From Struthio camelus (Eukaryota; Chordata; Aves; Struthioniformes; Struthionidae), in assembly GCF_040807025.1 (NCBI RefSeq), contig NC_090982.1, forward strand, positions 77,231,931-77,295,930: a stretch of DNA of 64,000 nt. Reading direction: 5' to 3'. The translations under genes were made by a program, and so were the position numbers. The notes beneath the pieces were generated by a model. The model was not told where the DNA came from and did not search any database. It saw nothing but the letters and a program-made list of their open reading frames with translations. Every line of letters begins with the position of its first letter. The first letter of the stretch is position 1. Below are positions 25,501 to 50,494 of the stretch, one piece after another.

Positions 25501-26290
25501 GTTGCCAGCCTGGGGCTCCCCAGGGAAGAGGGAGCAGCGGAGGCTCCCCGAGGCTGGAGGTGTTTGGGCGACAGGCTCCAAGCCCAGCCCTTGCTGGAGT
25601 GCCCCTGTCCCCATTTCCTCACGTCCCCATCTCGTCTCGCCACGCAGGGCCTGGTGCAGTCAGCGCCCCAGGGTCTTTGGCAGCTGCAGAGCTTTTGGCA
25701 AGGGTCCTCGGGACATATTTGTGCCCCAGGCAATGCCGACGGGCTTTGAGGCTGAAACGGGGCGGGCGCTAGAAAAGGCACCGTGGCCCCAAACTGTGCC
25801 AGGTCCCCAGCCAGGCGGGCTTGAGTTTGGCCAAGCAGCACAGAGAAGGTGCGGATCACCTGGGCTGCGCTTCCCAAGCAGCACCCCTGGGGATCCACTG
25901 TGCCCAGCTCTGCTCTCGGTCCTTCCCAGGCTCAGGGACACAGTGATTTCACCAGTACTCCTGGAAATGCCTGGGCTGAGGGGGATCTCCAGGAACTTCC
26001 TTTTGCTGGACTGCAGGGGGACGGGAGGGCTGGCTGCTTCATGCACCCCGGGCAGTCCCCCTCTCCCCCAGCCCCGGTGCCCCAGGGGGAAGCTGCTTCA
26101 GACCCTCCCTGCTTCACACTTCTCACCCAGACGTACACCCCGTTTGGATTACAGCTGCTCCTGGGCCGGCATCGTCCTTTGGCTCAGGCAGCTCGCCCGG
26201 CTGGGAGCTGCGACCTCGCCGGGGTATTTATAGCCGGGAACCCAATGCCCGGAGCTCAGGTTCTGCTGGGCTGGGCAAGCCGAGCTCCGT
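22560..26290. other. NPR2 upstream intergenic, middle part
   Basis: About 3.7 kb with no gene recognised on either strand. Small direct repeats occur at about 24760-24840. A TATAAATA element reads on the minus strand at about 26231-26224 inside GC-rich sequence and could mark an unannotated minus-strand start, but no exon downstream of it was identified. Confidence 0.5.
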
Positions 26291-26299
26291 GACCCCCCG

Positions 26300-27560
26300 A
26301 CGGGAAGGACACGTCATTCATCGCGGGGACACGTGCGGAGGCACTGGCAGGAGGACGCCGGTCCTGGCCCCAGAGCGGCTGGGGCCCCCGAGGTGTCGGG
26401 CCCGGCTGCAGTTGGAGCTGCGCACGTGCCCGGAGGCGGGCCGGGGGGGGCGCGCGCAGCCGCTGCCCGTCCCGTCCGGGCCGCCACGTGGCCCTCAGGA
26501 GATGCCCAGCCTGTCCCTTACTCCTCACTCACGGCCTCCGGCAGCAGCGGTCCTGCGAGGGCCACGGGGCCGGGGGGGGGGGCTGGGGACACCCCCGGAT
26601 CTCGCCGGCCGGATCCCAGCACGCCCCCCCGCAGGGGCAGCGGTGCCAGCGAGACCCCAGTGACTGGGGCCAACCCTGCAGCTCTGCGGGCAGCCGCGGG
26701 GGGCACGGCTCGTCCTCCGCACCGGGGCTGCTCGGGGCACCCGCGTGGGGAGGGCGCCCAGCTCAATCCCTCCAGGCGTCACCCCCTCCCCGTGCCTGCC
26801 AGTGCCCCTGCGTCCTCCAAAACGCCCTGCAACGGGCAGGGGCCGGCGGCAGGGCGGGGGGGCCGGCGGGGGCCCCGCGGGCCGGCGGCGGGCCGGCCGG
26901 GAATGCGAGGAATGCGGCGCGCGGCGGCTGCGTGCCCCCGCCGCGGCCCCGCTGCAACCCCCCCAAGCGGGGCCAGCTCCCCGCGGCAGCCCCTCGCCTG
27001 CTCGCGGCCCCCCGGCTCCCTGCCGCGCGGCCTCCCTCTGCCCCGCTCTGCAACCCCCCCCCCCCGGCGTCCCTGCAAGGGCTGGCGGGCGCTCCTCGGG
27101 GCTCCCTGCCCCCCCAGAGCCCCCCGGGGCTCTGTCCCAGCGCCCCTGCTCCGCTCGCAGCCCCCCCCTCCCCCGGCTGGTCTCCCCCACCCTCTGGCCC
27201 CCCCGGCCCCCCCTCCCGGCTTGCACCCCACGGACGGTTTCGGCGCCAGCGCCCCGCATCGGGGCCGCTGCTGAGGCTTGAAACCTGCAGCCCAGATGTG
27301 CTGCTGCCTCCGGCCCCCCCGCGGCTGGGAGCCGGGGGGCCCGGCGGAGGGACTCCCCGAGCCCTCTCCTGCCCCAGCGCCCCCGGCCCCAGCCAGACCC
27401 CAGCGATGTGACCGGCGCGCGCGTGGGGCAGGGGCGCAGCGGGCACAGCGGGCACAGCAGCTCCCCGGGCACCTCTCCCCCGGCACCCTCCACAGCAGGG
27501 GAGGCACAAGGGGACCACGCATGGAGCAAGGCACAAGGGGGGGGGTGCAAGGGGACCCCA
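26300..27560. other. Second CpG-rich block upstream of NPR2
   Basis: Very CpG- and C/G-run-rich sequence. Overlapping open frames on both strands are Pro/Gly/Ala/Arg-rich and look like composition artefacts. Candidate distal CpG island; no gene assigned. Confidence 0.45.
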
Positions 27561-29285
27561 CAGCCTGGGGGACCCCCTGGCAGGGACACCCACACCCAAG
27601 GCTCTCTCAGACCCCCTGCACCCCCCCCCCCAGGGGGAGACTCACACTGAAGGCACCCTCTCTGCAGGCCCCCCCACCCAACACCCTGGGGCACCCCTCT
27701 GTGGGGACAGCACACCTGGGGCTCCCCCCGAGCGCCCCACAGCTTGGTCCCCCCAACTCCACAACCTGGGGGACCCCTCAGTGGGGACACCCCTACCCAG
27801 GGCCTTCCCCCTTTACCCCACAACTCGGCCCCCCCGGGGGACACCGCTACCCATGGCCTCCCTCCATAGGGCTCCTCACCCTCCTGCACCCCCCGGCCCA
27901 CCCCACTCAGTGGGGACACCCTCCCCAGGGCCCCATAGTGCCCCCAGCCCACCCCCTCGGTGGGGACACCCTCCCCATGGCCCTATAGCACCCTTAGCCC
28001 ACCCCCTCGGTGGGGACACCCTCCCCAGGGCCCCATAGCACTCTTAGCCCACCCCCCTCGGTGGGGACACCCTCCCCAGGGCCCCATAGCACCCTTAGCC
28101 CACCCCCTCGGTGGGGACACCCTCCCCAGGGCCCCATAGTGCCCCCAGCCCACCCCCTCGGTGGGGACACCCTCCCCAGGGCCCCATAGCACCCTTAGCC
28201 CACCCCCTCGGTGGGGACACCCTCCCCAGGGCCCCATAGCACCCTTAGCCCACCCCCTCGGTGGGGACACCCTCCCCAGGGCCCCATAGCACCTTTAGCC
28301 CACCCCCCTCGGTGGGGACACCCTCCCCAGGGCCCCATAGCACCCTTAGCCCACCCCCTCGGTGGGGACACCCTCTCCAGGGTCCCATAGCACCCTTAGC
28401 CCACCCCCTCGGTGGGGACACCCTCTCCAGGGTCCCACAGTGCCCCCACCCCACCCCCTCGGTGGGGACACCCTCCCCAGGGTCCCATAGCACCCCCAGC
28501 CCACCCCCTCGGTGGGGACATCCTCTCCAGGGCCCCATAGCACTCTTAGCCCACCCCCTCGGTGGGGACACCCTCCCCAGGGCCCCATAGCACCCTTAGC
28601 CCACCCCCCTCTTGGTGGGGACACCCTCCCCAGGGCCCCATAGCACCCTTAGCCCACCCCCTCGGTGGGGACACCCTCCCCAGTGTCCCACAGCGCCCTC
28701 AGCCCACCCCCTCGGTGGGGACACCCTCCCCAGGGTCCCACAGTGCCCCCAGCCCACCCTCTCGGTGGGGACACCCTCCCCAGGGCCCCATAGCACCCTT
28801 AGCCCACCCCCTCGGTGGGGACACCCTCCCCAGGGCCCCATAGCACCCTTAGCCCACCCCCTCAGTGGGGACACCCTCCCCAGGGCCCCATAGCACCCTT
28901 AGCCCACCCCCTCGGTGGGGACACCCTCCCCAGGGCCCCATAGCACCCTTAGCCCACCCCCCTCGGTGGGGACACCCTCCCCAGGGCCCCATAGCACCCT
29001 TAGCCCACCCCCTCGGTGGGGACACCCTCCCCAGGGCCCCATAGCACCCTTAGCCCACCCCCTCGGTGGGGACACCCTCCCCAGGGCCCCATAGCACCCT
29101 TAGCCCACCCCCCTCGGTGGGGACACCCTCCCCAGGGTCCCATAGCACCCTTAGCCCACCCCCTCGGTGGGGACACCCTCCCCAGGGCCCCATAGCACCC
29201 TTAGCCCACCCCCTCGGTGGGGACACCCTCCCCAGGGCCCCATAGCACCCTTAGCCCACCCCCCTCTTGGTGGGGACACCCTCCC
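27560..29285. repeat. 50-bp minisatellite abutting the NPR2 promoter
   Basis: From about 27900 to 29285 there are about 27 copies of a 50-bp unit (51 bp when one C is added). The landmarks in each unit are CTCGGTGGGGACACCCTC, CCCAGGGCCCCATAGCACCC and TTAGCCCACC. Neighbouring copies are nearly identical, which suggests recent turnover. Degenerate copies extend left to about 27560. The array ends about 0.3 kb before the NPR2 ATG. Long open frames across it on both strands, such as repeats of GDTLPRAP, are by-products of the repetition. Confidence 0.95.
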
Positions 29286-29578
29286 CAGGGCCCCCGCGCA
29301 CCCCGCGGGCGCCGCCCGGGCCCCCGCCGCCCGGGCGCACTGGGAGCGCGCGGCCGCCCCGACGGCGGGCGCGGTGGCCGGTGGCCGGTACCCGGTGGCC
29401 GGTGCCCGGGGCGGGGGGCGGCGGGCCGCGAGCGGCGGCGGCGGCAGGGGGCGCTGCCCCCGGCGGCGGCCGGTGCGGTCCCGCCCGGGGGGAGGCGCCG
29501 GCGGCGGGGCGGGCGCGGGCGCGGGCGCGGCGCAGGGAGCCGCGGGCGGCGGCCGGGGCGCAGGAGCCAGCGCGGCCC
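29286..29578 (+). promoter_or_regulatory. NPR2: NPR2 core promoter and 5' UTR (CpG island)
   Basis: A unique CpG-saturated stretch between the 50-bp array and the NPR2 start codon, with repeated GGTGGCCGGT and GGCGGCGG motifs and no TATA box. The CpG island runs on through exon 1. The exact transcription start cannot be read from the sequence. Confidence 0.5.
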
Positions 29579-42812
<13,234 letters not shown>

Positions 42813-43480
42813 GCCCAGCTGCGCCACCGCTGTGGAGCCCCGCGCCGCACCGGGACGCCGCGCTCTGCCTCCAGCCACGCTTCCCGGCGCCGCCTGGCCC
42901 TGCACGCCCCTGGGCCATGCCACAGACTGGGGTGGCCGGGGCCACCTCGGCCCCTGCAGCTCCCGGCTTCGGCCTCCTGGAGCAGGGCTCGGGCACGCGA
43001 GGCCCCACAGTGACAGCACCGCCTGCCCCCCACCCACAGGCACCAGCAAAGCCCACCTCCCCCCCGGGGTCCCGCTGCCCCGCGGAGGGGAGGAACCAGC
43101 CCCGATCCCGGCTCCGTGTCCCCCAACCCTCTCAGGTCCTGGACCCTCCTGCGTCCGCTCCCCCACGGCTCAGCTGGCTCTGAGCCCACTACCTGGGGCC
43201 TGGCTGCCCCACAGGGCATTTTGCCTTCTGTCTTCAGTATTCGGGCCCTGGCTGACCTTGTCACCCCTCCCTGGGGTGGGGGAAAGACGGGGGCTCCTGC
43301 CAGGACTGGCCCCTCAGCTGGAGCACAGCCGACTATGTGAAGTGCCGCTGCTCCTCCCCACACCCCCTGCCCGTCTCACCTGCCTCCCGCTCCCCTGTAT
43401 ATAGCCCCACCGGGTCGTGTAAATACCCCCTCCCACCAGGTGTAAATATAGCAGTCAGATAGCGCAAACTATTTTGTTGA

Positions 43481-43486
43481 AATACA
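43481..43486 (+). terminator. NPR2: NPR2 poly(A) signal (AATACA variant)
   Basis: No canonical AATAAA occurs in the 0.7 kb after the NPR2 stop. AATACA lies in an AT-rich tail (GTAAATATAGC, then ATTTTGTTG just before it), preceded by TGTATATAGCC. This AT-rich end suggests a 3' UTR of about 42813-43505. The variant hexamer makes the call tentative. Confidence 0.5.
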
Positions 43487-43509
43487 GATTTCCCCAAACA
43501 CCTCTGCCT

Positions 43510-44375
43510 CCAGCCTGTGCTTCGCTCCGACCCCCAAGCCGCGACCCCCCCCCCGCCCAGGCTGCAAAACTGGGGGTGGGTTTTGAGAGCTGACCCCCCA
43601 CCGCAAGCTCAGCCGAGGCTGGGGACAGCGGCCCCTGGGCTGTTCGAGGACAGAGCCTCCCCGGCGGGGCCGGGGGCTGGCCCCGGGGGGCTGGCGCTAG
43701 GCGAGTGCAGCGAGCCGCCCCGCGCCGGCCTTCCCGAGCCGCGGCAGGGAGGCTGCCGCGCTGCGTCTGCTGGAGAGGGTTCAGGGCAGTTCTGGGAAGG
43801 CCTCGCCGCTGCGGGGTTTGCTTTGGCGCGAGGGCTGCAGCGCGTTCCTGTGAGCTCATGCTCTGGCTGCGCGGCAGCCGCTTACTGGAACCCACCTGTG
43901 CCCGGAGAGCAGCGGCCGGGTGCTGCCCGGGGCCGGAGCTGCGCCTGGGGGCCACGCGTCACCTGGGCACCGGGCCACGCGTCACCTGGGCACCGCGAGA
44001 GGACGCGTCCCAGGGGACAGGGCCACGCCGGGACTCGTCCTCTCGGGCAGAGAGGGCCCAAGGCGGGTCTGCCCCGCACGAAGGAGGGAGCACCGGGGCC
44101 CTGCCGTGGGGGACATTGGGCTTGGGCCGGGCTGGCGGGGTCTGCAGCGGGGCTGTGCTCCTGGCAGTGAGTCACCGAGGGGCTGGAGGGTGCCCCATGC
44201 CAGGAGGGCAGGCTGGGCCCCTCTGAGAAGCTATGGGAAATGAGGCGCTCTGGACGTGGGGCAGCACCTGGCCTAGCCTGGGAAGGGTGCCTGGGGCGGC
44301 AGGTACACACACATATGCCCAGGAGGACAGAGTCAGGCCCTCACCCTCCAGCGGTGCAAGGAAGCCACTACCTCC
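43510..44375. other. NPR2-SPAG8 tail-to-tail spacer
   Basis: About 0.87 kb between the two convergent 3' ends, GC-rich, with a small repeated GGCCACGCGTCACCTGGGCA motif at about 43950-43995. No gene recognised. Confidence 0.6.
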
Positions 44376-44380
44376 TGCTC

Positions 44381-44386
44381 TTTATT
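44381..44386 (-). terminator. SPAG8: SPAG8 poly(A) signal
   Basis: TTTATT on the plus strand is AATAAA on the minus strand, 40 bp after the SPAG8 stop codon at 44426. It gives a very short 3' UTR. Confidence 0.75.
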
Positions 44387-44425
44387 GCTCGGCCAGGCTA
44401 GAGGCTGGGGCAGCTCTGTAGGGCG

Positions 44426-47400
44426 TCAGGGCACGGGCTGGCCCAGGTACTCCGTGATGGGGGTGGAGAAGGCCGCGTTCCTCCGAAAGGGGGTGTCCGT
44501 GGTGCAGATGCTGGTGACACCCTGGAGGGGGAGGAATCGGAGAGGGTCACCGTGAGCAGCGCAGAGCCAGCGCGGAGGGCGCTGGGCAGGGCAGGGCGGC
44601 GGGGTGCTTACGGGCACGCGGTGGGCTTGCTCCAGCCAGTAGCTGTGGGGCTGCTCCGTGTAGCAGTCGTGGGGCTGTGGGTGGAAGAGGTGCAGAGCCC
44701 GTGAGCAGGGAGAAGGACATCCAGCTGCCGCTCCGTGCTCTGAGGGGCTCTGGCAGGCCTGGGGCTCCCAAAGTCCCCTGGCTGTTCCCAGTGCTGGGCA
44801 AGACAGCCGTCATGAGCTGTGGGTGGCCTGGGCGCTGCCACGAGCTGGGAGGGCGCCCTCACTCGGGGTGAGCCATACCTGGGTGGCAGGCAGCGGTGCA
44901 GGCTGAAAGCCCTCTGCACGGTAGTCCTGGTGCGTGGTGGAGATGGACTCCATGGGAGCAGGGGGCGGACAGATCTCCTCCAGCATCTCCTTCCTGCAGG
45001 GAGAGCTCTGAGGCTTGGAGGCAAGAGCTGGACAGGGCCCCCAGCACCACTCGGCCTCGGTGCCTTCGGATATACACAGCCCTCCCTCCAGGGTATTGCT
45101 CCAGGCCTGAGGCCCAGAGCAGCCGGCTAGGAGAAGAGGAGGGCTGGCTGGCGCAGTCCGGGTGAATTAAATGCCTCTGGGACTAGGGGACCACCTCGCG
45201 CTCAGGAAAAGCTGATGCCAGAGCATCATCCCCAGCCCTTCCTCACCTCCTGCCAGCTCAGCTCACACCTCAAGAGCAAGCTCCGGATCCTCTTCGTCCC
45301 TTTGCTTCCTCACCCCAGCTGTGCTCCCGCAGATCAGCTGGCCGGGGAGGAGGAGCTGGTCAGCCCAGGCCCAGCTGACCGACTCATACTCTCGCAGGGA
45401 TGGAAAGCAGCAGAAAACACCCCAGGCCCAGATCATAGCTCTGCTGAGCCAGGTCTTAACTCTGCCAAGGTCCCTCCAGGACCACCGAGGCAGGCTGCTG
45501 CACTGGGGAACCTGCCTCCCACCCGCAGCTGGAGCCCAGCAAGCAGTGACGGTGAGGCCTGACGGTGGCTGTCCCGAGGAAGCGCAGACTTGCCTGTATT
45601 TCTGGTGCAGCATGACCTCCAGCATGGCTTCCCGCTGCCCTGCGGGGGAAGCAGGCACCGTCAGCCCCCGGGGCAGCCAAGGCCCCCCATGCTCACCGCC
45701 CCCATGGAGGGCCACGGCGCAGCAGGGCTCTGCCTCACCTCGTGCCGGGAGCGCAGTCCTCCAGGGCTGGCGGTAGGCGTCCTTCATGGTGGTGCTGTCA
45801 GCCAGCTGGGAGAGGAGCTGGCGGGTGAGCAGCCCGTGGTGGCCGTGCCGGTAGAAGAACGCCTCTCTGCCCAGCTCCGGCATTGGCACACGGTCCAGGT
45901 CATTCGTGGCTCTCTGGGAACAGACTACAGGGGCTGTGGGGAGGGGGCAGGAGGCAAGCGCAGTCTTTGCCCTGTGTTTGCTCCAGGCTTTTAAGCTTTT
46001 GACAGTCCCATGTAGCTCTGAGCAGAGAGGCAGGAGGTGGGCCCAGGTCCCCACAGGCAACGCTCCCCTCCTGCTGAGTTGCGCCACGTCTTAAACGTGA
46101 TGACTCCTTGTGGTGTGGGCACCATCACATACCCAAGGCCACACCAACCCCATGTTTGCCCCAAGCATTGCCCGTCCACACAACTACCACAGCACAGGGT
46201 CATGCCCACACCATGCAGTCACCACCATGATGCGGTGACAGTACCCTCATTTTGGGCTGTGGCGTGTCTCCCCCAGGACCCTGGCATCAAGGCGCAACAT
46301 CCAGCTGGGTGCCAAAGCCCAGTACGATGAGCAGCTCCCTAAAACAAGGTGCTCCAGGGCACCTTGCTGAGGAGGAGCCCCAGATGCTGAGGCTCGTTCT
46401 GCAAAAAGGAGAGGGTCCTTCCCGTAAGCTCTGCTCACCAGGAAAGCTGCAAAGGAGACACCTGCAGCCTGGGTAGGGCTGAGCCTCTCTCTGCCTGCCC
46501 AGGGTCAGACATCCCTGTAGAGCTACCAAGACCCCCACCAGGAAAAGCTGAAGGAGGCAACAGGTGCTCAGCCTGCGTGGAAAACAGCCCTGCACAGCCG
46601 TCCCAGCTGGCCTTACAGCTGGGCAAGCACTGCTACGGCATTAAAGCAAACCAGGAGGCTCTCTGAGCCTCAACACAGCTTGGCAGCAACCCCCGGCCCA
46701 ACCTGCCCCTGCCAGGGCAGCTGGCACAGCAAGAGGGCATCCCCATTGCCCTGTCATGCGGAGTCACCACATGGTCATCGCCAGCTGTCGGGCTGCCAGG
46801 GCACACAATGCAACGCACCCACGGCCTTTGGGTGGCTGCCCTGGGATGCATCCAGTTCCCCATGCAAACTATTGCACAGGGAGCCCAGTTGCCCCAGGAG
46901 ACACTCATCCCTCTGCACACACTTCAGCCAGTGGCCCACGCTTGTGCCGCCAGCCCAGCGCATATCGGACAAGCAGCTCCGCTCTGCGCTGCACGTGGAG
47001 CAGGGCCAGCAATGTGCCCCACACGGGCTCTCCCCCAGCAGGCACCCTCCTCGCTTTTGGGCGCTGCGTGTGCACTGGCCTCTTGATTATTCAGCCACTT
47101 CAGACCAAATATGAGCAACTCCAGTTCTGCTCTGGCACCAGCTCCATCAGAAAGAGGCCGGGTTAGGGGAGACCTGGGCCTGAGGCAGCCACGGTCTTTG
47201 TAAAGCGGACACTGATCAGCAGCAACGATGCAGGGAGAAGTTGGAGAAGAGCTGGCGAGGAGACTTGTAAGGATGCCAGTTGTTGATGCACTGGGTAAAT
47301 ATCCTGAGGGACAAGGCCCTCTGCATAACTGGGACATTCACTGTGGGCAGACACTGAGTGTAAGGGAAATTAGCCCCTACACACGGGAACCCCGTCTCCG

Positions 47401-49406
47401 CTGCTGACCATCACTGCTTTCTTGGTGGAAAACTGCCTGCTACATTTACCAGCTGCAGAAATCTAGGAGTGAGAAAAGTCAGCTCTTTCAGCTCTGCAGG
47501 AAAAGGTCCGGGGATGAGACTGACGCTAGAAAGCATCAGGGCAGGGCTGTCACGGCAGCACATGTGGTGCAGAGTCCTGAGGAAGTCTCAGCTGTGATTC
47601 TGTGCCCAGGTCAGGCCACAGCACTTTAAGATAGACATTGGCCAAAGGTGAAGCACGCAGAGTGCAAAAATACGAATAACGCAACCTCTGGGAAGGAATG
47701 AAGAGGTTCAGGTTCAAAGTAGAGTGAGGTTAGATGTGGGAAGGGTCTCTATGTGCAAAATAGGGAAGGGAATAAAGGCATCTCCTGACTGCACAGCCAG
47801 GACGAAAAGCTGTAGGTTCAGCCTGTGCTGAGGGAGAAGCAGGCCAGGCTTCAGGGGACATTTCACAGGAAAGAGTTGAAGCACGGGTGCTCAGCGGGAA
47901 GGTTACCTGGGGAGGGCTGCACCCTCCACCCCACAACTTTACATGCAGGCTAAACGTGTCAGGAATGGCTGGGCAGAGCTCCTGCTGCCTGGGCCAAGGA
48001 CAAAGATGCTATTTAGAGAGCTCTGCCAACTCTATTAGTCTAATTTTGTCCTAGATGGCCACTTTTGGTCCACCTACTCTTCATCCAGCAGTGTCCTCTG
48101 GTCTGCACAGCCCTCTGAGCTCCCCAGGGCATTTGGATGCAGCAGTCGGGCTCAGCGAAGGGATCGGGGATCCTCCTCTCTGCCTTCGTTGCCCCCCTCA
48201 GTCCTGCTCGCCTCACCAGGGGCTACCGACTTGCGCTTGCTTTTTCAGCAACACCCTCACTAGAGCCCTGCTCCGTGGCACAAATACTTTCCTAGCTCTG
48301 CTGGAAAATGCCTGGCCTGACACTTCCTTGCATCGCCTCAGTCCCTGCTGTCACTACGGCTTCCCATTTTGTCAGCTTGTCACTACTCCATGATCGACCG
48401 CAACACTCAACCCTCTCTTCCGAAACAACGAGCTCCAGGTTACAGCTCTTGGTCCCTAAGTGCATGCCAGTGCATTTTGCACTATTGAATTTCATCCCAT
48501 TTCTATCCTGCAGATCTCAAGGTCATCCAGGGAGCTCAGGCTTGGTCAAGGACAGCTATTTAAAGAGAGAGAGCTCATCCGGGGGTGCTGACAGGCCGTG
48601 CCCTGGTGTAGGCTAAGACCGAGGGTGCTGGCAACAGTGCATTCCCAGGGCCTTCCCTTGCCCCAGCTGCAGCCTGTGAGCACGAGAGAAAGCGCAAAAC
48701 ACAACGGCAGGCCTCCGCTAGCAAGATGGGGGGCCAGGGCACCCCATGGCAGGATTGGGGGCGGGCAATGGACAGAGAGGCCTCAGTACAGACTGACAGA
48801 GCATGGAGGGGACCTCCTCAGCTCCAGCGAGGCAGGAAGCACACGGTAAGCAAGGCTGACCTGGGCCAGCGTGCAGACCATAGCGTTTCATCTAACATAC
48901 GAGCAGGGGCTTCGCGGCAAGGGGGTAGGAACGTGGCAGACTGCCAGAGCTGTCTTCGAGAAACATTTCGCACTGCTACGCATAGCACCTCCAAGCCAGT
49001 GTTGGGGAATTACCTCCTCCTGCCAGTTGTGGATCAAGCAACTTCCCCGGGGCGCGGGCTGGCTCGGCTGCTCCGTGGGCGCCTGTGCAGGGACGGGCAG
49101 CATCTGCCCGGGGCTCGGGGGCAGCTCTCCGATGCAGGGCCCTGCCTTTCCATGGCAGGGCGGCAGCGCGACCCCAAGGGGCTCCTTCCCGACCTCAGGG
49201 GGTGGCAGCGCACCAGCTCCGGCAGTCAGCGCCGGCAGGGCCTCGCTGGGTGTCTCGGCTGCGGCCGCGAGCGTCTTCCCGTTGCACGAGGGCTTCTCCT
49301 TGGGTCCCTCGGGCCCAGGCACTTTGCTGGGGGTGCAGACGGTGCTCAGCAGCCTCTCCCCGGGGTGCGGGACAGGCACACGGCCTGTCAGAGCCACCCT
49401 GTGCAT
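44426..49406 (-). CDS. SPAG8: SPAG8, sperm-associated antigen 8 (microtubule inner protein)
   Basis: Protein of sperm flagella and motile cilia; the mammalian protein has been placed inside axonemal doublet microtubules. Coding exons are 49406-49014, 45913-45739, 45639-45594, 44993-44879, 44674-44612 and 44521-44426, in phase, giving 295 residues (human about 485). Matches to human include PRGSCLIHNWQEE, then RATNDLDRVP, FFYRHGHHGLLT, QREAMLEVMLHQK and DTPFRRNAAFSTPI near the C-terminus. The intron after 45594 has a GC donor (AG|GCAAGT); no GT donor there keeps the frame. The N-terminal exon lacks the long Gly/Ser-Pro repeats of mammals. The start is uncertain: 49406 is the only Met before an upstream in-frame stop, but an unrecognised 5' coding exon spliced near 49396 is possible. 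Confidence 0.85.
45914..49013 (-). other. SPAG8 intron 1
   Basis: A 3.1-kb intron between the NWQEE exon and the RATNDL exon. Apart from one likely old LINE fragment near 48.4-48.5 kb, I recognise nothing in it. Confidence 0.65.
48430..48545 (-). repeat. Probable ancient CR1/L3-like LINE fragment
   Basis: The plus strand contains GCATTTTGCACTATTGAATT followed by TCATCCCATTTCTATC and CAAGGTCATCCAGG. This order is familiar from ancient LINE remnants of the CR1/L3 type in reptile and bird genomes. It is highly diverged and the borders are unclear. Confidence 0.4.
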
Positions 49407-49699
49407 GGGGACAAGAGGCGGTCACTGAGGCGAGGCGCTGGGACGCAGCTCCCCTGCGGTGTCACCCCTGCCCCGCTCTGCTCGCACCTCAGACCCTCCC
49501 GGACGCGCCGAGGTCCCTCTCTGGGCTGGGGGGCAAGGGACTCCTTTCCCTCTTGGGATGCAGAAAGCAGTGCCTGCTGCTGCGCCTCCGCTCCGGAGGG
49601 ATCTTCCCCTCCGCACTCCCCTCCCCAACCTCCTCCCACCCCAGACCCTTCCCCATGCTGGGCTCTGCCCCCCAAGGTCCCCCCAGGCACAATCCTCCC

Positions 49700-50185
49700 A
49701 ACACCCCGGCCCAGGCAATGTCCCCCCAAGGTCCCCCTCTGGCTCGCACATCTGCTAATGACCCCGGCCCTGTCCCCTGATGCCGCCGCAAGGCCGTGCC
49801 GCCCCTAATGCACCCCCAGAGCTCTTCCCCCTCAGTTCCCCCCCGCAAGGGCCCGTCCCCCAAATGCCCCCAAGGCCCCGCACCCCTAAAGCCTCCCTGG
49901 GCCCTGACCCCTAAGTGTCCCCCCATTGCCCCGCCCCCTAAACAGGCCCCCGGGCCCTGCCCCCCCCAAATGCCCCCTCCAGGCCCTGCCCCACCCTCGG
50001 GGGGTCTCGGGCCCCCGCCGCGCTCCCGGCTCCATGGCGGGACCCCCTGCTCCCCTCCTTCCTGCCTCTTCCCCGCTCCGTCTCCATGGAGACGGTAAAC
50101 ACCCTCCGCCCCGGACCCGCCCCCCCCACAACTCTGTAAGCTCATTGGCGGGGCCGAGCGCGGCCGCTCCTCCCATTGGCGGAGA
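49700..50185 (-). promoter_or_regulatory. SPAG8: SPAG8 CpG-island promoter with two CCAAT boxes
   Basis: Two ATTGG sequences at 50144-50148 and 50175-50179 (CCAAT on the minus strand) sit 31 bp apart in GC-rich sequence. They predict a minus-strand start near 50060-50090. The 49.4-50.1 kb stretch is then the SPAG8 leader; it has C-rich runs and several Gly-rich open frames but no convincing coding exon. Confidence 0.45.
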
Positions 50186-50269
50186 GCCTCGTGGCGGGAG
50201 GGGACGCGGGTCCACCCTGTCCCCGCCCACTAAGCCCTGGCACTAGGCTGCTGCGGCAGGGGGCGGGGC

Positions 50270-50490
50270 TAAAGGGCGAGGGGGCGGGGATAGGGGCAGG
50301 GCAAAGGGGCAGGGCAGGAGAGGCAAGGGGGCGGGGCCAAGGGCAGAAAGGGGCAAAGGGGCGGGGCCAGGGGCAGAAAGGGGCAAAGGGGCGGGGCCGG
50401 GGGCAGAAAGGGGCAAAGGGGCGGGGCCAGGGGCAGAAAGGGGCGGGGCCAGGGGCAGAAAGGGGCAGAAAGGGGCCGAGGGCCAGGCCG
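50270..50490. repeat. 30-bp GC-box minisatellite upstream of SPAG8
   Basis: About six to seven copies of a 30-bp unit built from GGGGCGGGGCCAGGGGCAGA plus AAGGGGCAAA. Each copy holds a consensus Sp1 GC box (GGGGCGGGGC), so the array is a dense cluster of potential Sp/KLF sites just upstream of the SPAG8 CCAAT boxes. Confidence 0.88.
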
Positions 50491-50494
50491 GGGG

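Noticed and set aside
28000-29280. Regularly spaced repeats that could be mistaken for a CRISPR-like array
   Set aside because: The whole 50-bp unit repeats head to tail without unique spacers, and the context is vertebrate. It is a minisatellite.
49996-50087. Possible SPAG8 first coding exon beginning METERGRG, resembling the human start METNESTEG
   Set aside because: The visible donor after it leaves phase 0, while the following exon would need a two-base carry-over, so the frame does not join. The similarity is short and low-complexity.
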